Source of the DNA: Spirillospora albida
Lineage (GTDB): Bacteria; Actinomycetota; Actinomycetes; Streptosporangiales; Streptosporangiaceae
Length of the DNA stretch: 64,000 nucleotides
Assembly: GCF_000718255.1 (NCBI RefSeq)
Contig: NZ_JOFJ01000014.1
Span: 62,001-126,000, forward strand
Direction: 5' to 3'
The notes beneath the pieces were generated by a model. That model saw nothing but the letters and a program-made list of their open reading frames with translations. It was not told where the DNA came from and made no database searches. Position numbers and translations under genes: made by a program. Shown piece after piece: positions 17,701 through 25,699 of this stretch (within the stretch, counting starts at the first letter, position 1; each line of letters opens with the position of its first letter).

Positions 17701-19246
17701 GCAGCACCGCCTCCCCCGCGCCCTGAAGGGCGAGGATGTGCTCGGACAGCGGGAGCTCGGGCCCGAGGGCGTCGTCGGCGAGCGAGATCAGTTCGGCGGT
17801 GGCGGCGTGTTCGGTGAGCAGCACCCGGACGCCGGACTCGCGGGCGGCGCCCAGCACCGCGTCCGCCAGGGGGTCGACCCTGCACCCGACGCGGACCCGG
17901 CCCAGTACGGTGCCCGCCGCGTCCGCCAGTTCCATGCGCAGCCCGGCCGGGTCGTCGGGACTGCCGGGGTCCGTCCGTCTCAGCCGCCGGCCCTCGGCGT
18001 CGGGCCGCTCGGTGAGGCCGGGGTCGGCGGCGAGCAGGCGGGCGGCCGTCCGCCACGCGCCGGGCTCGTCGGCGTCGAGGATCTGCAGGCCGTCGCCGCA
18101 CAGGACGGCGGAGTCGAGGACGACCGCGGTGATCCGGTCGAGCCTGCGGTAGGCCGAGCCCTGCAGCGGGACGACGCCGCGCCGGCCGAGGTCGCGTCCC
18201 AGGGTGGCGGCGAAGCCCTCGCGGCCGACCCGGGCGGCCTTGGGCACCGCGGCGAGGAGGATGTCGGCGGCCATGCGCGGTGACCTGCTCAGCGCCAGCA
18301 TCCCGGCGGCGCCCGCGAACGCGGCCGGGGCGGACCGCTCGCAGTAGGTCTCGACGGGGCCCGGGGGCAGCGGGCAGGGGCGGGGGCCGCGCGGCGCGGC
18401 CTCGGTCGGCAGCCCGCCCGAGCACAGGTCCTGCTCGCGGCGGTTCCAGACGGAGCGGCGCTCGGCCAGCTCGGCCAGCAGGACGCCCCGGTAGAGGGCG
18501 TCCACGGCGAGGGTCCCGGGCTCCTGCGTCATCCCGTGCATGGCCGCGTTGGCCATCGCGAGCATCAGGTCGGCGCCGTGCCCGCCGAGCCTCGCCGCCA
18601 GCACCCGGCGCAGCCTCGGCTGCGCGTCGACCAGGGCGACGGCCGCCCGGGTGCCGCGCGGCAGCTTCGGCCAGCGGGCGACGCGGCCCGCGACCGCCAG
18701 CGCGAACGCCGTGCAGTCGGCGGCGAGCGCGATCGACTCGGCGGTGATCGGGGCGCGGTCGGCGGGATGCCCGTGCCCGGGGAACGGCTCGGCGGTGCCC
18801 GCCAGGCCGCCCGTCTCACGGGTCTCCTCGACCGCCTCGATCGTCTCGACCAGGCGCTCCACGCTGATCCTGGACTCGTCGAAGGCGGTGAGGATCTCCC
18901 CGGTGACGGCGTTGACCTCGGCCCAGTTCACCCCGTCCAGCCGCCGCACCGCCGCGGCGACCGCGGTCTGCGCGGTCGTGTCGGACCGCGCCGCGAGCCC
19001 CTTGACCTCGATGTAGGCGCGGCCGTGCCGGGCCCATACCCGGCGCTGGCCCCGCGAGCCGAACAGGTTCGCGAGTTCCGCGCGGGCCGGCAGCCCGGGA
19101 AGCCCGCGCAGCGCGTCCGCGTCGGGCAGGGCGTCCTGCAGGCGGGGCAGCGCCTCCGGAAGGGCGCGGACGGCCTGCGCGGGCAGGGCGGCGGCGGTCG
19201 CCGCGGCCCTGGGCGCCAACGCCAGCGCCGAGCGGAGCAGCCCCAT
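14711..19246 (-). CDS. Giant CtpI-type cation-translocating P-type ATPase
   Basis: 1511 residues, close to the unusual size of mycobacterial CtpI. The first 450 residues have an HMA-like domain without a CxxC metal site (ARHGRAYIEVKGLAARSDT, then VNAVTGEILTAFDESRISVERLVETIEAVEE) and several hydrophobic segments. A degenerate HAD-like block (residues about 350-620: VVLDSAVLCGDGLQILDADEPG) precedes the working pump: LTGESLPV, AAVPEGLPLVATVAQLA, FDKTGTLTEGRLG, MITGDHPATA, MTGDGANDAAAIRLADVGIG. The substrate is unknown. It is flanked by a terminator and is divergent from the basic repeat protein. Confidence 0.88.
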   Translation of the reverse strand: MGLLRSALALAPRAAATAAALPAQAVRALPEALPRLQDALPDADALRGLPGLPARAELANLFGSRGQRRVWARHGRAYIEVKGLAARSDTTAQTAVAAAVRRLDGVNWAEVNAVTGEILTAFDESRISVERLVETIEAVEETRETGGLAGTAEPFPGHGHPADRAPITAESIALAADCTAFALAVAGRVARWPKLPRGTRAAVALVDAQPRLRRVLAARLGGHGADLMLAMANAAMHGMTQEPGTLAVDALYRGVLLAELAERRSVWNRREQDLCSGGLPTEAAPRGPRPCPLPPGPVETYCERSAPAAFAGAAGMLALSRSPRMAADILLAAVPKAARVGREGFAATLGRDLGRRGVVPLQGSAYRRLDRITAVVLDSAVLCGDGLQILDADEPGAWRTAARLLAADPGLTERPDAEGRRLRRTDPGSPDDPAGLRMELADAAGTVLGRVRVGCRVDPLADAVLGAARESGVRVLLTEHAATAELISLADDALGPELPLSEHILALQGAGEAVLLATTADTEAALAADVGVAVLGHGPSACWGADLVCGPGLGHLWRILGALGPAREASRRSVRMALGGTSLGALLVVNGRRGTAPYTLAPVHSAALIALVTGVVSARRLAARRDPAPAPRVAWHAMDPDTALDRAAALRTGEPEAPAARRPPPGPIRVLADVGAAVGHELRDPLTPVLVLGAAASAIVGSGVDAALVGGVTAGNAAISGVQRMRAERALRTLLLGQRPPARRLRDGVPPPEPSEGGLNGSTGADDEIWETVLAADLRPGDVIALRPSDVVPADARLLEAADLEVDEASLTGESLPVAKSVDATPGADLADRTCMVFEDTTVLAGQAHAVVVATGAATQAGRAAALAGKAPPPSGVQVRLNELTRVAMPVTGLSGALVTALAFARGVSIRQAVSSGVSVAVAAVPEGLPLVATVAQLAAARRLSRRNILVRSSRTLGTMGQVDTLCFDKTGTLTEGRLGVARLSGPKTEVAADSPAGRRLLTAGARACPQVDEAADLRHATDRAVLTAARETAGDDADWTLLHETPFEPSRGFAAAVGTAGDRPCLAVKGAPEVVLERCTRVVSGNGTRPLTDAGRRDARRTLRRLAEDGLRVLAVAEASPSRDDIADGDRLGDLVESAELALTGFIGIADAPRPAAAGAIDRLTRAGIRVAMITGDHPATAQAIAADLGIPAPDRVLTGAELDRLPDAERTARIAETSVFARVGPEHKVRIVQSLQRAGRTVAMTGDGANDAAAIRLADVGIGLTAGDSRAAQSAADLVLRGGDLPAIVEALLEGRALWDSVRNAVSILVGGNAGEIAFTVYGTALGGRSPLTTRQLLLVNTLTDMMPALAVALAPPGGDREDGTGPSGGATVRRGPLADPLHEAIAVRGAVTAMGAVLAWHAGRFTGRGRRAATMGLAALVLTQLLQTLQAGWRSPAVLVTCGASTLLLAAVIETPGVSRFFGCTPLGPAAWAMVLSAAAGAAAASFAVPRALRALSLVREEPTAPTA

Positions 19247-19386
19247 CGAAGATCCTCACTGCCGTGGCCGATGCAGTGGGCCACTACCCGGCTGAGCTGC
19301 GATGACACCGTCGATCGGAGGCCGTGCTTCCGGCCGAATTCGGGGTAGGTCCTGTGATCCTGCCCGCGACCATCAGGAGATGGGAC

Positions 19387-19908
19387 ATGGCCACCAAGAC
19401 CGCCCGATCGTCCGGCTCTCGTCCGAAGAGCACGCAGAGTTCCCGCAACGCGAAGACGCAGGGCGCGACGAAGACACAGGGCACCGCGAAGACACGCGTC
19501 ACGAAGACACAGGGCACCGCGAAGCCCCGGGCGAAGACCCAGCCCACGTCGAAGAGCCGGGCCACCGCGAAACCGCAGGGCACCCCGAAACCGCGGGCCG
19601 CCCGGCCGGCGCGCACGGGCGCTCCGGGGACGGTGGGCGGGCGGCAGGGCCGGGAGTCCGAGAACCTGACCGTGACCATCCCGCGCACCGTCATCACCGC
19701 CGCCAGCACGCCGTTCGCCGTCGCCGGACGGGTGCTGCCCGCGAAGAAGGGCCTGCCGGTCTACATGGGCCTCGGCGCGCTGGCCGCCGGCGGCGCCATC
19801 GCCTGGCCCGTGGCCGCCGGCATCGGCGTCGCCTACGCGTCCATGCGCCGCTGGGGCCGTGCGTCCGGCCCGGCGGGCAGGGCGCCCGGGAACGAGGACA
19901 CCCGTTAG
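19387..19908 (+). CDS. Basic Lys/Thr-repeat protein with hydrophobic C-terminal segment
   Basis: A 173-residue protein. Residues 1-85 are almost only K, T, A, R, S, P, Q and G, with imperfect repeats of the type TKTQGTAK / TKTQGTAKPRAK / TAKPQGTPKPRAA, reminiscent of histone H1/HupB-type tails. Residues 100-160 are apolar (TVTIPRTVITAASTPFAVAG, then VYMGLGALAAGGAIAWPVAAGIGVAYASM), suggesting one or two membrane helices. ATG 19387 has AGGAGA seven bases upstream. Its stop codon interlocks with that of the convergent hydrolase (shared TTAG). Nucleic-acid or anionic-polymer binding is a guess from composition. Confidence 0.7.
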   Translation: MATKTARSSGSRPKSTQSSRNAKTQGATKTQGTAKTRVTKTQGTAKPRAKTQPTSKSRATAKPQGTPKPRAARPARTGAPGTVGGRQGRESENLTVTIPRTVITAASTPFAVAGRVLPAKKGLPVYMGLGALAAGGAIAWPVAAGIGVAYASMRRWGRASGPAGRAPGNEDTR

Positions 19909-20774
19909 CGGCCGGCGTCGAGCACTTCGCGGAGCTTGCGGGCGAAGGCCTCGGGCTGCCCGGCGTAGCCGTACTCGCCGCCCAGGAAGCCGCCGTGGTG
20001 GCTGGGGAAGACCGTCGCCTCCTGGCCGAGCAGTTCGGCCGTCGCCGCCGACGTCCGGCCGGTGAAGACGTCGAGCGACTCCTCGCCCACGGCGATCACG
20101 AGCCGGGTCGGCGCGGCGGTCAGCGCGGCCACGTCGGGCCGGTAGGCGCTGACCGCCCACGACCGGTCGGACAGCAGCGGGTCGCCGCGCTCGCCGTCGT
20201 CCTCGGCCGGCATCCCGAAGGCGGCGGGATCCGGCGCGGGTTCCGCGAAGTACTCGTCGGTGAGCTCGCCCTTCCACGAGGTCATCGCCATGAAGGCCGC
20301 CATTCCGGCGCCCCACCCCTTGGCCTCGTAGACGTCCCGGACCGCGGCTCGGGCGCGCTCGACCGCCTCCGCGTCGGGCAGGACGTGGATGAGCGGCGGC
20401 TCGTGCGCGACCAGTGTGGTCACATCCCCGGGGTGCGCCGTCACGAGGGCGAGGGCGGTGATCGCGCCGCCGCTGCTGGCGAAGATCTCGACCGGTCCGG
20501 CGCCCAGCGCCTCGATCAGGGCGTGCAGGTCGGCGGCCTGGGTCTCGGGCACGTGGTCGACCCGCCCGTCCTTGCGGGTGCTGCGGCCGAGTCCGCGCGG
20601 GTCGTAGGTGACCACCGTCCGGTCGGGGAAGAGCGACGCCAGCACGGCGAAGCCGGCGGCGTCCATGGGCTGGCCGATCATGAGTAGCGGCGGGCGCCCG
20701 TCGGTGGCCGGAAGCGGGCCGCGGACGTCATAGGCGAGATCGACCTCGGGCAGCTGAAGCAGATGTGTCGTCAT
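19905..20774 (-). CDS. Alpha/beta hydrolase
   Basis: 289 residues with an alpha/beta-hydrolase layout: oxyanion region LLMIGQPMDAAGF, strand/turn VVTYDPRGLGRSTR, nucleophile elbow EIFASSGGAITAL (A-S-S-G-G, a variant of G-x-S-x-G), acid region LVIAVGEES and terminal His in FPSHHGGFLGGEYGYAGQPEAFA. Substrate unknown; the family includes esterases and haloperoxidase-like enzymes. The start is ATG 20774. Confidence 0.85.
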   Translation of the reverse strand: MTTHLLQLPEVDLAYDVRGPLPATDGRPPLLMIGQPMDAAGFAVLASLFPDRTVVTYDPRGLGRSTRKDGRVDHVPETQAADLHALIEALGAGPVEIFASSGGAITALALVTAHPGDVTTLVAHEPPLIHVLPDAEAVERARAAVRDVYEAKGWGAGMAAFMAMTSWKGELTDEYFAEPAPDPAAFGMPAEDDGERGDPLLSDRSWAVSAYRPDVAALTAAPTRLVIAVGEESLDVFTGRTSAATAELLGQEATVFPSHHGGFLGGEYGYAGQPEAFARKLREVLDAGR

Positions 20775-20804
20775 GCCCGTACAGACCGGTAGCGCGTCCG
20801 GAAC

Positions 20805-21064
20805 TCATCGCCCGCGCGGCTCGACGATCAGGGCCTGGGCGGATTGGCCCAGGCGTCCGGCCGCGTCGTAGAGGACGGCGGTGCTGAGGCCGGTACGTCG
20901 ACCGCCGACGCCAGCAGGGCGGCGACGGCGCCGCCGTGCAGCGCGTCGCGGCGCCAGGGACCGCGCGCCCGGTCCCTCGGCACGATGCGGGAGCCGTCCC
21001 GTTCGAACAGGGCGGTCTCGTCGGTGGTCCCGGAGGCGCCCGGCGTCCGCTCATCGACTGTCAT
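20805..21064 (-). pseudogene. TesB-like thioesterase with internal deletion and frameshift
   Basis: The N-terminal reading from ATG 21064 (ETALFERDGSRIVPRDRARGPW, then ALHGGAVAALLASAVDVPA) matches the N-terminus of actinomycete hot-dog thioesterases. In another frame, right after about 20885, comes STAVLYDAAGRLGQSAQALIVEPRGR and a stop, which is the C-terminus of the same family. The middle (roughly 150 or more codons) is missing and the two ends are fused out of frame near 20882-20895. This is a clear deletion pseudogene. Confidence 0.72.
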
Positions 21065-21123
21065 GACGCCACTCTGGCATCGGTCGCGGCGGCGCCGGCG
21101 CCCGGGAAAGCGAGACCCGCGTC

Positions 21124-21561
21124 TCAGTGGACCGGGTCCGCGCTGCGCTCCCGCCTCCCGGCACCGGCGGTGAGGAAGCCGACCGCCGCGGCGAGCGCGG
21201 CCACGACCTCCCCCGCGAGGCTGATCGTCTTGTCCGCGTACCAGGACGGGTCGTGCATGGCCGGAATGGGGCCCAGCCGCCCGACGTCCACGTAGTAGTA
21301 GAGGACGACGGCGCCCGCGGCGCTTGCGGCGACCACGAACGCGAACGCGTACGTCCACCTGCTCGCCCACGCCAGGACGAGGACCGCGGCGACGACCGCC
21401 ACGATCGCCTGCGCGCGGAACAGGTCGTCGCCCGCGATGGTGCCGCCGGGGGCGTTGGGGCCGGGGGCCATGTCGGGCGCGAACCGCCAGTGCACCCACG
21501 CGTCGACCGCGAGCCCGGCGGCCACCAGAACACGAAGAAGGATTCCCATACCCGATGACAC
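21124..21561 (-). CDS. Small four-helix membrane protein
   Basis: A 145-residue protein with four hydrophobic segments (ILLRVLVAAGLAVDAWVHW, AQAIVAVVAAVLVLAWA, TYAFAFVVAASAAGAVVLYYYV, ISLAGEVVAALAAAVGFL) and a short charged tail. No catalytic motif is seen. GTG 21561 lies ten bases after GGGGAGG; ATG 21549 is the alternative start. It is 62 bp upstream of the thioesterase remnant on the same strand. Function unknown. Confidence 0.7.
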   Translation of the reverse strand: MSSGMGILLRVLVAAGLAVDAWVHWRFAPDMAPGPNAPGGTIAGDDLFRAQAIVAVVAAVLVLAWASRWTYAFAFVVAASAAGAVVLYYYVDVGRLGPIPAMHDPSWYADKTISLAGEVVAALAAAVGFLTAGAGRRERSADPVH

Positions 21562-21623
21562 GTCCCCATCGCCTCCCCGGCTCAACCGAAACCGCACGAA
21601 CCTTCCCGCGTCCGGATGCGGCC

Positions 21624-22433
21624 TCATTCCGCACCGGCATTCCCCGGCCCCTCGCGGGGCGGCCCCGTGCGGCGCGGGAGCCTGAGGGCGATCTGGGGGT
21701 TGCCGTCGGGGCCGGGGGTCACGTCCGCGGCGACGCGGTAGACGTCGGTGAGGAGGGCGGGGGTCACCACGGCGTGCGGGGTGCCCTCGGCCACCAGGCG
21801 GCCGGCCCGCAGGACGGCGAGGCGGTCGCAGGCCGCCGCCGCGAGCTGGAGGTCGTGCAGGGCCACGAGGACGGTGGCGTCCAGGTCCGCGAGGAGGCCG
21901 AACAGCTCCACCTGGTGGTGCAGGTCGAGGTGGTTGGTGGGTTCGTCCAGGACGAGGAGGCGGGGGCGCTGGGCCAGGGCGCGGGCCACCTGGACGCGCT
22001 GGCGCTCGCCGCCGGAGAGGGTGGCCATGCGGCGGCCCGCCAGGGACGCCACGTCGCAGCGGTCCATGGCGTCGTGGATCAGGCGGCGGTCGTGGCGGTC
22101 CAGGCGGCCGAGGGCGCCGAGGTACGGGAGGCGGCCCAGTGCGACGATCTGCTCGGCCGTGGTGTCCGGGTCGGCGGGGGCGTCCTGGGTGACGGCCGCG
22201 ATGGTGCGCGCCACCTCGCGGGCGGGGGTGCGCCAGACGTCCGCGCCGTCGACCAGGACGGTGCCGCTGCCGGGACGGATCCGCCGGTAGACGCAGCGCA
22301 GCAGGCTCGACTTGCCGCTGCCGTTCGGCCCGAGGAGGCCGACGGTCTCGCCCGGCTCGACCCGGAGCGTGATGTCCGCGAGCCGCGCGGGGGCCCAGCC
22401 GAGGCCGTCGACGCGGAGGGCGGCGGGCTTCAC
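21624..22433 (-). CDS. ABC transporter ATPase, FecE/BtuD-type (metallophore importer)
   Basis: 269 residues with Walker A GPNGSGKSS, Q-loop TQDAPAD, signature LSGGERQRV, Walker B RLLVLDEPTNHLDL and the switch His (LVALHDLQLA). It is of the iron-siderophore/cobalamin class, pairing with the FecCD permease whose stop overlaps its GTG start (GTGA). It is the last gene of the YcaO/importer operon. The predicted job is to energise uptake of the metal complex bound by the lipoprotein at 23488-24453. Confidence 0.93.
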   Translation of the reverse strand: MKPAALRVDGLGWAPARLADITLRVEPGETVGLLGPNGSGKSSLLRCVYRRIRPGSGTVLVDGADVWRTPAREVARTIAAVTQDAPADPDTTAEQIVALGRLPYLGALGRLDRHDRRLIHDAMDRCDVASLAGRRMATLSGGERQRVQVARALAQRPRLLVLDEPTNHLDLHHQVELFGLLADLDATVLVALHDLQLAAAACDRLAVLRAGRLVAEGTPHAVVTPALLTDVYRVAADVTPGPDGNPQIALRLPRRTGPPREGPGNAGAE

Positions 22434-23491
22434 GGGTGCTCCCCCCGGTCGGTCCTGACCAGCAGCAGGAGGAAGAACGGCACGCCGATGATCGCGGTGA
22501 TGATGCCGACCGGGATCTCGTCGGGACGCTGCAGCGTGCGCGCGGCGACGTCCACCCAGACGAGCAGGATCGCGCCGGTCAGCGCGCTGACGGGCAGCAC
22601 GAGCCGGTTGTCGCCGCCGGCCGCCATCCGGACGGCGTGCGGCACCATGAGCGCGACGAACCCGATGCCGCCGCTGACGGCCACGACGGCGCCGACGACG
22701 AGGGCGCAGCCGACGACCAGCCGGCGGCGGAAGCGGTCCACCTCCAGGCCGAGGCCGGTGGCGCCCTCGTCGCCGAGGACCAGCGCGTTCAGCCGGGCGG
22801 CTCGGGCCGAGAACCAGGCGAGGCCACCGGCGACGACCAGGGCGGGGACGCCGATGTCCCGCCACTGGGTGCCGCCGAGCCCGCCGAGCGTCCAGAACAT
22901 GGCGGAACGCACCTCCTTGTCCGGGGAGGTCAGCACCAGGTAGTGGGTGGCCGCCTCGATGAACGCCGACACCGCCACCCCCGCGAGGACGAGGCGGGTC
23001 GGCGCGAGCCGGCCGCGCCCTCCGGCGAGGGCGAGGACCAGGGCGAACGCGCCGATCGCCCCGGCGAACGCCGCGACCGGCAGGGAGAGGACCCCGAGCG
23101 GGGCGAAGCCCGCGATGAGCACGCACACCGCGCCGAAGGACGCCCCCGAGCTCGCCCCCAGCAGGTAGGGGTCGGCGAGCGGGTTGCGCAGGACGGCCTG
23201 CATGACGGCGCCCACCACGGCCAGGCCCGCGCCCACCACCGCTCCGAGGAGCACGCGGGGCACCCGGAGGTCGAGGACGATGACGGCCTGCGGTCCCCCG
23301 GGCGCGGACTCCACCAGGAACGGCGCCCAGTGGTGGCCGATGATGCGGGCGACGTCGGCGAACGGGATGGACACCGGGCCGAGCCCCACCGCGGCCACCA
23401 TGGACACGGCCAGGAGGGCGCCGAGCACGGTGACGGCGCCGGACGCCGTGGGGCGGCGCGCGGGCCGTCCCACGGCGTGCGGCGTGGTCAC
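22430..23491 (-). CDS. FecCD-family ABC permease (metallophore import)
   Basis: 353 residues, about ten TM helices, with family blocks VGLGPVSIPFADVARI, RVPRVLLGAVVGAGLAVVGA, NPLADPYLLGASSGASFGAV and GGIGFVALMVPHAVRM. The GTG start at 23491 overlaps the binding-protein stop. This transporter family imports ferric siderophores, haem, cobalamin and other metal chelates. In this operon it sits downstream of YcaO RiPP genes instead of NRPS or NIS siderophore genes. Confidence 0.93.
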   Translation of the reverse strand: MTTPHAVGRPARRPTASGAVTVLGALLAVSMVAAVGLGPVSIPFADVARIIGHHWAPFLVESAPGGPQAVIVLDLRVPRVLLGAVVGAGLAVVGAVMQAVLRNPLADPYLLGASSGASFGAVCVLIAGFAPLGVLSLPVAAFAGAIGAFALVLALAGGRGRLAPTRLVLAGVAVSAFIEAATHYLVLTSPDKEVRSAMFWTLGGLGGTQWRDIGVPALVVAGGLAWFSARAARLNALVLGDEGATGLGLEVDRFRRRLVVGCALVVGAVVAVSGGIGFVALMVPHAVRMAAGGDNRLVLPVSALTGAILLVWVDVAARTLQRPDEIPVGIITAIIGVPFFLLLLVRTDRGEHP

Positions 23492-24453
23492 CTGCCGAAT
23501 CCCGCGACCAGCGTCCGCAGGGCGCGGGGGCCGCGGACGCCCGGCTGGGTGTCGTTGACGGGGATGACGACGAACCGGTTCTCCTTCACCGCCGTGACGT
23601 CCTTCAGCGGCCCGAACGCCTTCATGAACGCGATCGCCTTCGCGGCGGGCTCGAACGCCTGGTCCTCGACGACGATGACGTCCGGGTTCCGCTTCACGAC
23701 CTCCTCCCAGGCGACCTGCTTGTAGGAGGTGACCTCGGGGAAGATGTTCGTCCCGCCGGCGCGGGCGATGAGGTCGTCGATCAGCGCCCGGGACCCGGCG
23801 GTGGCGGGCTTGTCCGTGCCTCCCGCGTAGTCGAACACCTTCGGCGCTCCGGTGACCGGCCTGACGGCCGCGGCGTCCTTCTTCAGCCGGGCGACGAGCG
23901 CGGCGGCCGCCCGCTCCGCGCGGAAGACCTTCCCGAGGTCGGTGATGTCGGTGTGGACGTCGTCGAGCTTCGCGTCGCGGCCGGGGCAGTTGGCCGACAG
24001 CAGGTGGGTGTTGACGCCCTCCTTCCGCAGGACGGCGCGGTCCCCCATGGCCTTCTCCGCGTAGTCGTCGGGGTAGCCGCTGACGACGAGGTCGGGGTTC
24101 GCGGAGTAGACGACCTCCTTGGACGGGGGCGGGAACGCCTTCTCCGCGATGACCTTGACGCCCCGCAGCGCCGCGGCGTGCTCGGGGACGATGTCCTTGG
24201 CGGCGACGGTGCCCGCCAGCCGGTCCCGCAGGCCGAGGGCGAGGATCACCTCGGTGGCGACCGTGCTGGAGGTGACGACGCGCTCGGGCGCCTTGGCGTA
24301 GGTGTAGGACGCCCCGCAGTTGCCGATCGTCACGGGCGCGGCGGGCGCGGCGTCCGCCTCGTCCCCGCCGGATCCGCCGGATCCGCCGGATCCGCAGGCG
24401 GCGAGGGTCAGGCCGAGGGCCAGGGCCGGGACGAGGGCGGCCGTTCTGTTCAC
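23488..24453 (-). CDS. Metallophore-type substrate-binding lipoprotein
   Basis: A 321-residue periplasmic-binding-protein-like lipoprotein. It has a signal peptide with lipobox LTLAACGSGG (Cys at about residue 20), a Gly/Ser linker encoded by tandem GGATCCGCC-like repeats, then two lobes (PERVVTSSTVATEVILALGL, NPDLVVSGYPDDYAEKA; NPDVIVVEDQAFEP) of the FecB/BtuF fold. It should capture the metal complex outside the membrane for the FecCD permease. GTG 24453 has AAGGAAG upstream. Only 25 bp separate it from the YcaO gene, so it is probably in one operon with the RiPP genes. Confidence 0.9.
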   Translation of the reverse strand: MNRTAALVPALALGLTLAACGSGGSGGSGGDEADAAPAAPVTIGNCGASYTYAKAPERVVTSSTVATEVILALGLRDRLAGTVAAKDIVPEHAAALRGVKVIAEKAFPPPSKEVVYSANPDLVVSGYPDDYAEKAMGDRAVLRKEGVNTHLLSANCPGRDAKLDDVHTDITDLGKVFRAERAAAALVARLKKDAAAVRPVTGAPKVFDYAGGTDKPATAGSRALIDDLIARAGGTNIFPEVTSYKQVAWEEVVKRNPDVIVVEDQAFEPAAKAIAFMKAFGPLKDVTAVKENRFVVIPVNDTQPGVRGPRALRTLVAGFGR

Positions 24454-24478
24454 GCGGTTCTTCCTTATCTCTGGGGGT

Positions 24479-25699
24479 TCAGACGTGCGGGAGGGGCAGC
24501 CGCTCCGGTGCCGGGGGCAGCGGTTCGGCGCCGTCCCCGAGGAACGGGAAGGCGGCGGGCCCGACCGAGCGCAGGCCCGGCACGAGCACGCGGGCGACGG
24601 ACCAGCCGGACGGCGCGAGGTCCGGCGGGGTGATGTCGACGGTCACCGGCTCGAGGCCGTGCGCGCGCAGGCGCGCGCCGAGGTCGACGGGGCCGGGGCG
24701 CCACCGGCCGCGCGGCCGGCCCCCGGCGAGGCGGGCGGCGGCTGCGCCGGCGACGCGCGGGTCGGCGAGGAGCTGCAGCGTGCACACCAGGTCGGTCGCG
24801 TCGGCGAGGTCGGGCCGGTAGGAGTCGGCGTAGCGGCGGTCGGGCCGGACGGGGCGGAGCACCGCCGACCAGTCCGGCACGCCCGTGTGCACGGCGTCCA
24901 CCGCGTCGAGGGAGACGAGCGCCTCGGCGGCGGCCTTGCGGCCGGCCGCGGCGACGGGGTCGGTGGCGTCCGGGACGAGGGCGCAGCCGAGCGCGAGCCG
25001 GTCTCCGGACCGGGCGGCGCAGGCGACGACGGGCGCGCCGACGAGGTTCGGGACGGCCCGCCAGGTCAGCTCCGCCCCGTCCGGCGGCGGCACCGGCTGC
25101 GGGGGGAGCGCGGGGAACCGGCTCCCGGAGTACCAGGCGGTGGCGAGCGCGTGCCGTTCCACGACCTCGGCGAGCGCCGCCGCGCGGGCCCGGCCGGGCG
25201 TGTCCCCGGCGGCGATGCCGGCCGCGATCGGCAGGTGCGGCACCGCGCCGACCGGCCCTTCCGCCGCGTGCGGGCCCGGGGCGAGCCAGACGAGCGAGGC
25301 GGGGACCAGGCGGCGCCGGCCGCCGTCGGTGCGGCCCTCGACCCAGGCGCGCTTGCGGCCGGGCCTCAGGCCGTGGAACGGGAAGCCGGGCCGGGCGTGC
25401 TGCCCGTCGCGGTACAGGGCGAGGGCGGCGACGTCGACGGCGTCGGCGGGCGCGGCGGCCCAGTGCAGCCGGGCGGGGTCGACGAGGTGGCCGGCGTACC
25501 GTTCGACGGCCTCGCCGAGCGCGCGCCGCGCGGCCCGTCCGGGCGAGGTCCAGGACGTGCCGCCGGTGGACGGGTTGCCGAGCGGAAGCGCGTGCCCGCC
25601 GGTCGCGGCGAGGGCGGCGGTGGCGGTGTGCAGGACGCCGTGGGAGCGGCCGTGCCCGATCCCGGTCACGACCCCGCAGCGGTCGTCGGGGGCGGTCAC
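24479..25699 (-). CDS. YcaO-family protein, second copy with altered ATP-binding motif
   Basis: A 406-residue YcaO-fold protein, paralogous to its upstream neighbour. The first ATP/Mg motif reads R59-x3-E63-xx-E66-R67 (RRALGEAVERY), so the usual Ser of S-x3-E-xx-ER is Arg. The second motif is intact (ALAEVVERHALATAW). The shared block RPDRRYADSYRPDLADATDLV and the C-terminal ending ERLPLPHV are also found, nearly unchanged, in the other copy. YcaO enzymes phosphorylate amide backbones to make azolines, thioamides or amidines. The Ser loss hints at a changed or accessory role. GTG 25699 overlaps the stop of the first YcaO (GTGA). Confidence 0.88.
   Translation of the reverse strand: MTAPDDRCGVVTGIGHGRSHGVLHTATAALAATGGHALPLGNPSTGGTSWTSPGRAARRALGEAVERYAGHLVDPARLHWAAAPADAVDVAALALYRDGQHARPGFPFHGLRPGRKRAWVEGRTDGGRRRLVPASLVWLAPGPHAAEGPVGAVPHLPIAAGIAAGDTPGRARAAALAEVVERHALATAWYSGSRFPALPPQPVPPPDGAELTWRAVPNLVGAPVVACAARSGDRLALGCALVPDATDPVAAAGRKAAAEALVSLDAVDAVHTGVPDWSAVLRPVRPDRRYADSYRPDLADATDLVCTLQLLADPRVAGAAAARLAGGRPRGRWRPGPVDLGARLRAHGLEPVTVDITPPDLAPSGWSVARVLVPGLRSVGPAAFPFLGDGAEPLPPAPERLPLPHV

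Noticed and set aside
10580..18283. A plus-strand reading frame open for about 2,567 codons, antisense to the USP and giant ATPase genes and crossing the first ATPase gene.
   Set aside because: It is a by-product of extreme GC3 bias: the translation is Arg/Gly/Ala-rich, has no domain, no ribosome site, and the opposite or alternate frames encode clear families with motifs.
24454..24478. A separate iron (IdeR/DmdR) box for the ABC importer.
   Set aside because: The 25-bp gap upstream of the binding-protein gene has no TTAGGTTAGGCTAACCTAA-like sequence; co-transcription from the upstream promoter is more likely.
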